NCBI GenBank assembly: GCA_023512105.1 | Contig: JAIMAE010000009.1 | Location: 1 to 40,257 of the forward strand | DNA length: 40,257 nucleotides | Direction of reading: 5' to 3' | From: Bacillota bacterium | GTDB lineage: Bacteria; Bacillota; Sulfobacillia; Sulfobacillales; Sulfobacillaceae | Shown: piece by piece, positions 23,960-31,762 of the stretch | Layout: each line of letters opens with the position of its first letter | Position numbering within the stretch: position 1 is the stretch's first letter | Program-made: the position numbers and the translations under genes | The notes under the pieces: generated by a model | Database searches by the model: none | Told to the model about the DNA's origin: nothing | The model's input: only the letters and a program-made list of their open reading frames with translations

Positions 23960-24610
23960 GGTGTCGTTGGGTAACGCAAGAAGACCCGGCCTCGCCAAAA
24001 GGCCTGGCGCCTCTCTCGGTTACCGTCGCCTCCTTCCTGGGAATGCATGGGTTCTCTCTCCAAGGCGCCTTTCATCCAGGAGATTCCCCTGCGCGCAGGG
24101 GCGGGCGCAAAGCCTCCTTCTGGGGCGCATCCTGTGATGGGCGGCCAGCCGTTGCCTGCTCTCTGGAGGCAAGGCTCAGCGGTTCACCCAAGGGGTCGGG
24201 CCCGCAACCGCCCGGCCGCTTGCTTCCGGGCTTCACCGGGGGCTCTGGGCTCGCCAGGGTCGAGCAGCGGGCGCGGTCGATGCAATCCTTCGCAGCCAGA
24301 CCCGTTTGAGCGGCCGGGGCCGCCGCGGTCTGCGGCTCCGGGGCAACAACGCCCGAGCCATGCGCTTGACCCTTTGCGATTGTCTCCCTTGCCATTTATT
24401 TCGCGCAAACTTTGGGGATTCCTGCCTCAATCCCCGCAGGGCTCGGAATTTCTTGCTCGCTGGGTTCTCCTTTTTTCGTGGCAGCCGGGGGGGTGGCCAA
24501 GGAATTTGCGCGGTCGGTGCGGAATGTAAAAAGGAGACGGGAAGAGGAGTGGGCCCCGCGCTCGGCGGGGCGGCCCGAGGGGACGGTCGCAGAAGGAGTG
24601 AGGCAGCCAG
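23960..24610. other. Long divergent intergenic region between binding protein and hyuA
   Basis: About 650 bases without a credible gene; all open frames here lack conserved sequence. It contains a perfect 16-base palindrome CCCCTGCGCGCAGGGG (24086-24101), two copies of GAAGGAGGC on the minus strand (near 24031 and 24114), and an AT-richer core near 24380-24420. TTGACC (24366-24371) is a possible -35 for hyuA; on the minus strand TTGCGC and GACAAT, 18 bases apart, could drive the binding-protein gene. A CCCCGC/GCGGGG hairpin precedes the hyuA ribosome site. I compared it with thiamin, glycine, SAM, guanidine, ZTP and T-box patterns and saw no match. Confidence 0.5.
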
Positions 24611-26674
24611 ATGGCACGGCTTCGCATCGGGGTGGACACGGGAGGAACGTTTACCGACTTCGTGGTCTTAGACGAGGAGACGGGACGGGTTGAGGTGGCC
24701 AAGTGGCCATCTACCCGTCATGCGCCTCACCAAGCCATCGTGGAAGGGCTTCGTACCTTGCTTGCGGCCCGTGAGGAGGCCATCGTTGGCCTGTTTGCCC
24801 ACGGAACCACAGTGGGGACCAATGCCGTGTTGGAAGGTCGAGGGGCCAAAACCGGGCTTTTGATCACCGAAGGGTTCCGCGGGATCTACGAGGTGCGCGA
24901 GCAGGCACGGGGGCAGGGCAGCGTGATCTATGACCTCTTTTTCGAGCGGCCTCCGGCGTTGGTGCCGCCCAGACTCACCGAGGAGGTAGGGGAACGGGTG
25001 ACCTACGACGGCACGGTGCTGCGAGCTCCCGAGGAGGCTCCCACCAAGGAGGCGATTTTACGCCTGCTCCGGCACGGGGTGGAATCGATCGCGGTCGCGT
25101 TTTTGTTCAGCTTTCTCTATCCGGAACACGAGCGCCGGGTTGGGGAATGGATTGCGGAATTGGCGCCGGAGCTCCCGGTGTCACTTTCCTCGGAGGTGGT
25201 GCCGCAAATCCGCGAGTACTACCGGCTGTCCACCACCGTGGTCAATGCCTATCTCAGCCCCCTGATGAGCCGCTACCTTGGGGGCCTTGAGGCCGCGCTC
25301 GACCAGCTTGGCGTCGACCCCCACCAGCGCTACGTGATGCGATCGAACGGCGGCGTGGCCAGCTTTTCCGTGGTGCGGCGGCGGAGCGTGGAGACGATAT
25401 TGAGCGGGCCGGCGGCGGGCGTGGTGGCGGCGGCCCGGTTCGGGGCAGCGGCCGGGCTCCAGAACTTGATCACCTTTGACATGGGCGGCACCAGCACCGA
25501 CGTGGCCTTGATCGAAGGAGGACGACCCGACCGCCGGCAGCAAGGTAAGATCCAGGGGTACGACGTCCTGATACCTATGCTCGACATCCACACCGTGGCC
25601 GCTGGGGGTGGCACCCTGGCTTGGGTGGACGCCTTGGGCCACCTGGAGGTAGGGCCGAGCAGCGCGGGATCCGACCCCGGACCTGCCTGCTACGGCCGCG
25701 GGGGGGAGGGCGCGACCGTGACCGATGCCAACGTGGTCCTGGGATACTTGCCGTCGGATCACCCCTTGGCGGGGGGCCGCCTGCGCTTGCGGCCGGAATT
25801 GGCCGAGGCGGCCATCCGCGACCGGGTGGCGCATCCCTTGGGACTGGGGGTCTTGGAAGCGGCACGGGGAATCCGCGAGGTGGTCAACGTCAAGATGCAG
25901 GAGGCGATCAAGGTGGTCTCCTCCAACCGCGGCTACGACTTGCGCGACTTCTACCTTTTTGCCTTCGGCGGGGCAGGGCCGCTGCATGCGGCCGAACTGG
26001 CGGCGGAGCTGGGGATGCGCGGGGTGATCGTCCCTCCCTTTCCGGGGGTGACCAGTGCGCTCGGCTTGATCTGGTCCGACGTGCGCCACGATTTCGTGCG
26101 CTCGGAACTCAAGCCCTGGCAAGCGGTGGATCCCGAAGCGGTGCAAGCCCAGTTCCGAGCCCTCCAGGCGCAAGGCGAGGCCCGGCTGCGCCACGAGCGC
26201 CATCCAGAGGCTGCTTGGCGGTTCGAATACGCGCTGGACCTGCGCTATCGGGGCCAAGGCTACGAGTTGACGGTCCCCTTGACGATGCTGCCCCACACCC
26301 GAGAAGACCTGCAGGCCATACGCGAAGCGTATGACCGGCTGCACGAACGGACGACCGGACACAGCGCCCCGGAAGAGGCGGTGGAGGTGGTCAGCTATCG
26401 GTTGACCGCGGTGGCCGAACTGAAGCGCCCGCCTTGGAGTTTTCCCTACGTGCCCCTGAAGAGCCTAGAGGCCGCCTTCCTGGGGACGCATCCGGTGTTC
26501 TGGGACGGCCGGTTGCGCGAGACCCCCCTCTGGCAGCGCACCGGCCTTCCTCCCGGGGCACAAATCGCCGGGCCCGCCATCTTGGTTCAAGCCGACGCCA
26601 CCACGGTGGTGCCGCCAGGTCAGCTGGCCGAGGTCGACCCCGAGCTGGGGCATCTGGTGATTCGCCCCCGCTAG
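24611..26674 (+). CDS. hyuA: Hydantoinase A/oxoprolinase family protein
   Basis: A 687-residue cytoplasmic ATP-binding subunit of the hydantoinase/oxoprolinase family, which activates a lactam or ketone by phosphorylation while HyuB completes the reaction. It has the N-terminal actin-like phosphate loop RIGVDTGGTFTDFVV (4-18), the second phosphate loop FDMGGTSTDVALIEGG, then AGGGTLAWVD and GSDPGPACYGRGG. The C-terminal domain follows to the end. The ATG lies after AGAAGGAGTGAGG. hyuB2 follows 79 bp later with its own strong ribosome site, so the two form an operon. Substrate could be a hydantoin, 5-oxoproline, a pyrimidine product or a ketone; sequence alone does not decide. Confidence 0.94.
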   Translation: MARLRIGVDTGGTFTDFVVLDEETGRVEVAKWPSTRHAPHQAIVEGLRTLLAAREEAIVGLFAHGTTVGTNAVLEGRGAKTGLLITEGFRGIYEVREQARGQGSVIYDLFFERPPALVPPRLTEEVGERVTYDGTVLRAPEEAPTKEAILRLLRHGVESIAVAFLFSFLYPEHERRVGEWIAELAPELPVSLSSEVVPQIREYYRLSTTVVNAYLSPLMSRYLGGLEAALDQLGVDPHQRYVMRSNGGVASFSVVRRRSVETILSGPAAGVVAAARFGAAAGLQNLITFDMGGTSTDVALIEGGRPDRRQQGKIQGYDVLIPMLDIHTVAAGGGTLAWVDALGHLEVGPSSAGSDPGPACYGRGGEGATVTDANVVLGYLPSDHPLAGGRLRLRPELAEAAIRDRVAHPLGLGVLEAARGIREVVNVKMQEAIKVVSSNRGYDLRDFYLFAFGGAGPLHAAELAAELGMRGVIVPPFPGVTSALGLIWSDVRHDFVRSELKPWQAVDPEAVQAQFRALQAQGEARLRHERHPEAAWRFEYALDLRYRGQGYELTVPLTMLPHTREDLQAIREAYDRLHERTTGHSAPEEAVEVVSYRLTAVAELKRPPWSFPYVPLKSLEAAFLGTHPVFWDGRLRETPLWQRTGLPPGAQIAGPAILVQADATTVVPPGQLAEVDPELGHLVIRPR

Positions 26675-26753
26675 CCTGTAAGGTCGAGCCCGGCGGCGGG
26701 CGGGGGAGGGCCGAGCGGCCGCGAGGCTCCGGCGAGAAGGAGGAGGAGAGCAG

Positions 26754-28481
26754 GTGGCCAAGGTGGATGGGGTCACGGCGCGGGTGCTCCAGGCGCGCCT
26801 GTCGGGAATTGTGCGCCGCATGCAAGACGCGATCTTTCGCACCGGCTACTCGACCATCGTGCGAGAATCCCAAGATGCCAGTGCCATGATCCTGGACGCC
26901 AGTGGGCAGGTGGTGGGGGAGCACGTGATTTTGCCCCTCCACGTCTCGGCGTTGCCCGAGGTGGTGGCGGCCATACGGGGTCGCTATGGCGAGGCGATCG
27001 CTCCCGGCGACGGCTTCATCACCAACCATCCTTATGAGGCCGGCGTCACCCACGCCATGGATATGGCGGTGGCGGTGCCGATCTGGGTGGAGGGGGAACT
27101 CCTGGGCTGGTGCGCCAACATCGCCCACAAGAGCGACTTGGGCGGGGTGGTGCCGGGTAGTGCCAACGGCAATGCCCGCGAGGCCTTTCAGGAAGGGGTG
27201 CTTTATCCCCCGGTGCGCCTCTGGCATCAAGGTCGGCTGGTCCGGGAGGTGGCCGATATCCTCCGCGCCAACAGTCGTACGCCCGACCTGGTGATGGGAG
27301 ACCTGCAGGGCCAATACGGCACCGCGCTGTTAGGCGTGGAGGCGGTGCGGGCCCTGTGTGCGCGCTATGGGGTGGAGGCGGTCAAGGCGGCCTTTGAGTG
27401 GGTGCAGGCTTATTCGGAGGCGCGGTTGCGGGCGGCCATCGCGAGTTGGCCGGATGGCATCGGGGAGGGCGAAAGCTGGCTGGAGATGGGCGAGGAGGCC
27501 GCCGTGCGCTTCCATGTGCGGGTGGCCAAGGGCGGCAGAGGCCTTCGCTTCGATTTTAGCGGGTGCTCCGACCAAGTGGCGTCGCCGATCAACATCAATC
27601 CGGCGGTGGCGCGGGGATGCATCTATTACGCGCTGGTGGCCACCGTCGATCCCACCCTCCCTAACAACGGGGGCGTGGCCCGGGTGGTGGAGCCGGTTTT
27701 CCGGCCGGGGTCGGTGGTGGCTCCGCGCTTTCCGGCCCCCACCAACACCTACATGTCTGCCGCCTGTGCCCTGACCGAGGCCATCTTGGCGGCGTTAGGC
27801 GCCTTTGTCCCCGGCCAGCGCCTGGCCGCCACCGGCGGGGTGGGTGGTTTGACCATCGGGGGCAGACGGCGGGATGGCACGCCCTTTGTCTGCTACGAGA
27901 CCATCGGCTCGGCCTACGGAGCCCACCCGGGGGGCGACGGCTGCTCCGGGGTGAGCGTGCTCCTCTCCAACACCCTGACGGCTCCCATCGAGATTCTGGA
28001 GAGCGAATTTCCCCTGCGCCTCCGCCGGTTTGCCTTGCGCCCGGATTCCGGCGGGCCCGGCCAATGGCGGGGCGGACTGGGCATGGTGCGGGAGTACGAG
28101 ATCTTGGCCCCGGAGGCCCAACTGACCTTGCGAGGGGGCAAACATCAGCTCCCGGCCGAAGGCATCGACGGCGGGCGCTCCGGGGGCCCAGGGGCGCTGT
28201 GGGTCACCCATGGCGGCCAAACTCGGTCACATCCTTGCCGGATCAGCGGGGTGCAGTTGGAGTCCGGCGATCTGGTCCGTTTAGAGAAGGCGGGCGGAGG
28301 CGGAGTGGGGTCGCCTGCGGCGCGCGACCGCAAGGCGCTGGCCCTCGATATTCTGGACGGCTACGTCTCGGAGGCGGCGGCGGTGGAGGTCTACGGCGCC
28401 TCGCGGCAATGGGTGGCCCAGGTGCGCGCGGCCTGGGAGGCTGGGGAGCCCCTTCCCCTCGAGGGGACGGACGGAGGCTGA
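26754..28481 (+). CDS. hyuB: Hydantoinase B/oxoprolinase family protein (copy 2)
   Basis: A 575-residue HyuB-family subunit, nearly collinear with copy 1. Both share FRTGYSTIVRESQDASAM, LPLHVSALPEVV, FQEGVLYPPVR, LPNNGGVAR, FPAPTNTYM, a G-rich GGVGG.IGGRRRDG block and the C-terminal RLEKAGGGGVG. Differences are spread evenly, as expected of an old duplication rather than a recent one. The GTG start is set by AAGGAGGAGGAG. It follows hyuA in the same operon and is therefore its most probable partner. A 13-bp hairpin follows its stop. Confidence 0.93.
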   Translation: MAKVDGVTARVLQARLSGIVRRMQDAIFRTGYSTIVRESQDASAMILDASGQVVGEHVILPLHVSALPEVVAAIRGRYGEAIAPGDGFITNHPYEAGVTHAMDMAVAVPIWVEGELLGWCANIAHKSDLGGVVPGSANGNAREAFQEGVLYPPVRLWHQGRLVREVADILRANSRTPDLVMGDLQGQYGTALLGVEAVRALCARYGVEAVKAAFEWVQAYSEARLRAAIASWPDGIGEGESWLEMGEEAAVRFHVRVAKGGRGLRFDFSGCSDQVASPININPAVARGCIYYALVATVDPTLPNNGGVARVVEPVFRPGSVVAPRFPAPTNTYMSAACALTEAILAALGAFVPGQRLAATGGVGGLTIGGRRRDGTPFVCYETIGSAYGAHPGGDGCSGVSVLLSNTLTAPIEILESEFPLRLRRFALRPDSGGPGQWRGGLGMVREYEILAPEAQLTLRGGKHQLPAEGIDGGRSGGPGALWVTHGGQTRSHPCRISGVQLESGDLVRLEKAGGGGVGSPAARDRKALALDILDGYVSEAAAVEVYGASRQWVAQVRAAWEAGEPLPLEGTDGG

Positions 28482-28498
28482 GCGGTTGGACGGCTGGT

Positions 28499-28534
28499 GC
28501 GGGGAGTGCCTACGCCTACCCAGGCACCCCCCGC
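28499..28534. terminator. Hairpin between convergent hyuB2 and CMD-family gene
   Basis: A 13-bp stem with one mismatch (28499-28511 with 28522-28534) and a 10-base loop fills the 58-bp gap between converging genes. It could terminate both. There is no long U-run. Confidence 0.5.
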
Positions 28535-28539
28535 CCCGC

Positions 28540-28944
28540 TTATTCCAGGGGTACGCCCAGCTCGCGCAGCGCCTCCTCGGCCCAGCGAAAGCTTTCCAAA
28601 GCGGCCGGAAGCCCGCAGTAGATGGCGGTCTGCAGCAATACTTCGCGGATTTCCGCCACCGAGACACCGTTGCGAATCGCTCCCGCCACGTGCACCTTAA
28701 ATTCCTGCGGGCGGTTTAAGGCGGTCAGCATGGCCAGGTTGATCAGGCTGCGGGTGGCGCGAGGCAGGCCTGGACGGCTCCAGACCTCGCCCCAGGCGTA
28801 TCGGGTGACCAGCTCTTGGATGTCTTGGCTCCATGCGGTGGTGCGGGCCAGCACTTGATCCACGTACTGGTCGCCCAGCACCGCGCGGCGAACGGCCATT
28901 CCGGCCTCGTACTTGGGATCTGGGTGGGAAGGAAGGTTGGCCAT
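28540..28944 (-). CDS. Carboxymuconolactone decarboxylase family protein
   Basis: A 134-residue all-helical protein of the CMD/AhpD superfamily, closest in layout to 4-carboxymuconolactone decarboxylase (PcaC): YEAGMAVRRAVLGDQYVD near the start, WGEVWSRPGLPRATRSL in the middle, and HVAGAIRNGVSVAEIREVLLQ toward the end, each in continuous order. There is no CxxC pair, so it is not an AhpD-type thiol peroxidase. PcaC decarboxylates gamma-carboxymuconolactone in aromatic-ring catabolism. The rest of that pathway is absent here, so another substrate is quite possible. The ATG at 28944 follows GAGAGGAG; an upstream extension is not family sequence. It is divergent from the dienelactone hydrolase gene, a frequent catabolic partner. 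Confidence 0.88.
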   Translation of the reverse strand: MANLPSHPDPKYEAGMAVRRAVLGDQYVDQVLARTTAWSQDIQELVTRYAWGEVWSRPGLPRATRSLINLAMLTALNRPQEFKVHVAGAIRNGVSVAEIREVLLQTAIYCGLPAALESFRWAEEALRELGVPLE

Positions 28945-29259
28945 CGCTTCGACTCCTCTCTGTGCGTGCAAAGACCTGCCACCCAAGGGGGAAGGCCTGA
29001 GCAGGTCTCGCCGAGCATCTTCGCCCCGTCGACCGTGAGCGTGGCCCAGCGGGAGCCAGCGGGGCCCGATCCGCCCAAGGATTCATCGGTCCCTCCGCCT
29101 ATTCGCCAAAGATGGGCCAAACCCCTTGCGCCGGGGCCGCTTCCCACCGCTACCAGTCATTCCCTGGGGGATCCGAGCTTAGCCGGGGTGAGTCCGGTAT
29201 AATCAAAGCAGAGTCATCGGCTGGCAACGGTTGCACACATCACAAGGAGGCGGGAGGAT
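28945..29259 (+). other. Divergent intergenic region with a TATAAT box
   Basis: About 315 bases between the CMD-family and dienelactone-hydrolase genes. A perfect -10 TATAAT lies at 29198-29203 on the plus strand, but no good -35 is visible 15-18 bases upstream, hinting at activator dependence. An 11-base palindrome GCAACGGTTGC (29224-29234) lies downstream of the expected transcription start and before the AAGGAGG ribosome site, as an operator might. Nothing else is recognisable. Confidence 0.45.
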
Positions 29260-29988
29260 TTGCGGTGGGAGATCGACGAGAGGGTTGACGGGGAGCGCTT
29301 GGTGGGCCACTTGGCGGTGCCCGCGGCGGCATCCGGGCGCCGCCCCGCGGTGCTGGTCTGGCCCGCCATCCATGGCCTAAACCCCTATGTCAAGGCGGTG
29401 GCCGACGAACTGGCCCAAGCCGGATGGGTGGCATTTTCCGTCGATTATTACGATGGGGCGGGGGCGCCGCCGTTGCGCGACGCCGGCGAGGTGGCGACTG
29501 CGGTGGCCAGCCTGTCCGACCCGGGCGTGCTGCGCAAGGGGAAGGCGGCCTTACAATATTTGCGGAGCCGTCCCGAGGTAGACGGGGAGCGGCTGGCAGC
29601 TTTGGGCTTTTGCATCGGCGGGATGTACGCCTTTCAGATGGGCTGCGAGCCGGTGGGGCTGAAGGCGGCGGTGGACTTCTACGGAATGATTCGATACGAC
29701 CGCTTGACCGCCGAAAAACCCCTGCACCCGATCGACCGGGTCTCGGAGCTGCGCTGCCCCCTGTTGGCCCACTTTGGCACCGAAGACCACCTTTTGCCGC
29801 CTGAGATGGTCGACGCCTTCTATCAAGCCCTGGCCTCCCAGCGCCCGGTGTTCGAATTCTACCGCTATCCCGGCGCGGGCCATGCCTTTCACGACTGGAC
29901 GCGACCCGGTTTCCGCCCGGTGGCGGCCAAGGAGGCGTGGAGTCGCACCCTGACCTTTCTGAGCTGGTACCTGGCTCAAGAGCGGTAA
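29260..29988 (+). CDS. Dienelactone hydrolase family protein
   Basis: A 242-residue cytoplasmic alpha/beta hydrolase of the dienelactone hydrolase (DLH) family. The Cys nucleophile is in GFCIGGMYAF (Cys118), with Asp176 in FGTEDH and His208 in GAGHAFH completing the Cys-Asp-His triad of true DLHs. Family members hydrolyse the lactone ring of dienelactones in halocatechol breakdown, but many act on other esters. The TTG start follows AAGGAGGCGGGAGG. It is followed 57 bp later by an MFS transporter on the same strand, suggesting uptake or export of a related compound. It is divergent from the CMD-family gene. Confidence 0.9.
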   Translation: MRWEIDERVDGERLVGHLAVPAAASGRRPAVLVWPAIHGLNPYVKAVADELAQAGWVAFSVDYYDGAGAPPLRDAGEVATAVASLSDPGVLRKGKAALQYLRSRPEVDGERLAALGFCIGGMYAFQMGCEPVGLKAAVDFYGMIRYDRLTAEKPLHPIDRVSELRCPLLAHFGTEDHLLPPEMVDAFYQALASQRPVFEFYRYPGAGHAFHDWTRPGFRPVAAKEAWSRTLTFLSWYLAQER

Positions 29989-30045
29989 GGAGACCGGGCG
30001 TAGAACGGCGCGATCGGCAAGCTTCAGTCAGAAAGGGAGGGATGG

Positions 30046-31221
30046 GTGGTGGCCAGCCAACCTGCGGCCAATGTGGCGCCTACTTCGCGCTGGGGGTTTT
30101 GGGGTCTGACCTGGGCCCATTTTCTTAACGATGGGATGGCCAACTACCTGCCGGGGATTTTGCCGTTTCTGGCCGAGCAGCGCCACGTCCCGGTGGCTTG
30201 GGCGGGCTCGTTTATGACCGCCTTGCTGTTTGGGCAAGGATTGCAGCCGTTATCGGGATGGTGGGCCGACCGCCTGGGCGGTCGCCGATTTATTCTCCTG
30301 GGGGTGGCGATGAGCACGCTGGCCGGCGCCTTGGTGGGGTGGGCCCAGAGCTTGTGGTTGATCTGGGGCCTGTTGCTCCTCACCGGGATCGGCAACACCC
30401 TGTTCCATCCCCAGGCGATGACGGCGGCTCGTTCCCTGGCGGGTCGTCGCGAAGGGACCCGGATGTCTACCTTCCTGGTGGGGGGCGAGGTGGGTCGGGG
30501 CATTGGTCCCTTGGTGGCCACCTTGGTGGTGGTCAGTTGGGGGCTGCAAAACCTTTGGGTGATGGCGCTGCCGCTGGCCCTCAGCTTCTTGCCGCTGTGG
30601 CGGGTCACGCCCAGCGTGCGGGTGCGCCCGCGCCAACATCGCATTGAATGGCGGCGCCACCTGGGGCCAGCCAGCGCCTTGGTGGCATTTGCCTCGCTGC
30701 GGGCGGGGGCGACCTACACCGTGGTCACCTTGGCGCCCTTGCTGTGGCATGCCCGCGGGGGCACCTTGGTCTCCGGAGCCGGCTTGGTAACCGTCCTGAT
30801 CGGGATCGGGATTGTCGGCAACCTGGGCGGAGGCGTGGCCTCTGACCGCTTCGGGCGGCAAGCGGTGTTGACCGGCTCCACCCTGCTGACCGCCGTCATG
30901 TTGGCGCTGTTTGCTCGGGTCAACCAGGTGTGGATCTGGCCCACCTTGGCCGTCCTGGGGATGGCGCTGTTTTCCTCCGGACCGGTGACCTTGCTGATTG
31001 GCCAGGACATCTTCGACGAAAATCCGGCCTTGGGGTCGGGGATCGCCTTGGGGTTGGCCAACGGGGTGGGGGCCTTGATGGTCTTTCCGCTGACCTATCT
31101 GGCCGCTCGGGCCGGGTATAGCGCCGCGATCTGGGTCTTGGTGGCAATGACCTTAGCCTCGTGGCCGCTCTCCCTCCGGCTCAGGCCCGAGGCCTGGGAG
31201 GCGCGGCCCCGGCCGGCATGA
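30046..31221 (+). CDS. MFS transporter, Fsr-like
   Basis: A 391-residue major facilitator with about 12 hydrophobic helices. The opening HFLNDGMANYLPGILPFLAE and the segment GIGNTLFHPQAMTAA are characteristic of the fosmidomycin-resistance (Fsr) branch, proton-coupled exporters of small drugs. The cytoplasmic loop motif WWADRLGGRR after helix 2 and its repeat VASDRFGRQA after helix 8 are present. The GTG start follows AAGGGAGGGATG. It probably shares the dienelactone hydrolase transcript. Whether it exports a toxic intermediate or imports substrate cannot be told from sequence. It converges on yjbQ with a 13-bp gap. Confidence 0.88.
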   Translation: MVASQPAANVAPTSRWGFWGLTWAHFLNDGMANYLPGILPFLAEQRHVPVAWAGSFMTALLFGQGLQPLSGWWADRLGGRRFILLGVAMSTLAGALVGWAQSLWLIWGLLLLTGIGNTLFHPQAMTAARSLAGRREGTRMSTFLVGGEVGRGIGPLVATLVVVSWGLQNLWVMALPLALSFLPLWRVTPSVRVRPRQHRIEWRRHLGPASALVAFASLRAGATYTVVTLAPLLWHARGGTLVSGAGLVTVLIGIGIVGNLGGGVASDRFGRQAVLTGSTLLTAVMLALFARVNQVWIWPTLAVLGMALFSSGPVTLLIGQDIFDENPALGSGIALGLANGVGALMVFPLTYLAARAGYSAAIWVLVAMTLASWPLSLRLRPEAWEARPRPA

Positions 31222-31234
31222 GGGGCGGTGGCGG

Positions 31235-31633
31235 CTAGGCGGGCAGGCATTGGACGTAGACCTGCCGGGTTCGGGGGCCGTCCCATTCGGCCAGAAAGAT
31301 GCCCTGCCACCGTCCGAGGGCGAGCGCCCCTTGATGGACGGGGACGGTGGCGCTGCTGCCAAACAGGGCCTGCAGCAGGTGGGCGGCCGAATTGCCCTCT
31401 TGGTGACGCCAGGCAGGCCAGGTGTTCGGCACCCGGTCGGCTAAAAAGGCCAGGAGGTCGCGGACCACGTCCGGATCCCAGTGTTCTCCCACGACGACCG
31501 ACGCCGTGGTGTGAGGAGAAAAGACCAGGCAGGCGCCCTCCTGAATTGGGGTGGCGCGCAAGGCCTGTGCGACGTGTTCGGTGATGTCGAGCCATTGGCG
31601 AGGAGCGTCGGTAGTAATGTTCAGGATCTGCAC
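31235..31633 (-). CDS. yjbQ: YjbQ/UPF0047 family protein
   Basis: A 132-residue protein of the YjbQ/UPF0047 family, a small trimeric beta-barrel fold. It is annotated as a secondary thiamin-phosphate synthase because E. coli YjbQ can weakly replace ThiE; its main function is unknown. Conserved elements: FSPHTTASVVV, the HQEGNSAAHLL segment and LALGRWQGIFLAEWDGPR, which supply clustered His and acidic residues. The GTG at 31633 follows AAAGGAG; a longer frame to 31675 adds a basic non-family extension. It is convergent with one MFS gene and divergent from the next. Confidence 0.9.
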   Translation of the reverse strand: MQILNITTDAPRQWLDITEHVAQALRATPIQEGACLVFSPHTTASVVVGEHWDPDVVRDLLAFLADRVPNTWPAWRHQEGNSAAHLLQALFGSSATVPVHQGALALGRWQGIFLAEWDGPRTRQVYVQCLPA

Positions 31634-31762
31634 GGAGGTTCTCCTTTCTTCGCCTAGTCGGGGCGGCCCTGCCACCTGGATTACGGGGCGGCAAAGCCTG
31701 TCGGTTTTCCCCTACCATACCGCCTTAGGCGGCCTGGCTCAAGGGCGAGGCGGGTTGCTTCG

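Noticed and set aside
23960-24200. Thiamin pyrophosphate or glycine riboswitch before the binding-protein gene
   Set aside because: The CTGAGA and GAACCTGAT-type strings of the thiamin element and the paired glycine aptamer strings are missing; similarity was limited to purine-rich repeats.
25181-26362. 393-residue open frame opposite hyuA
   Set aside because: It lies wholly inside hyuA, has no recognisable family sequence, is rich in Gln/His/Arg/Gly as expected of a GC-rich shadow frame, and hyuA is unmistakable.
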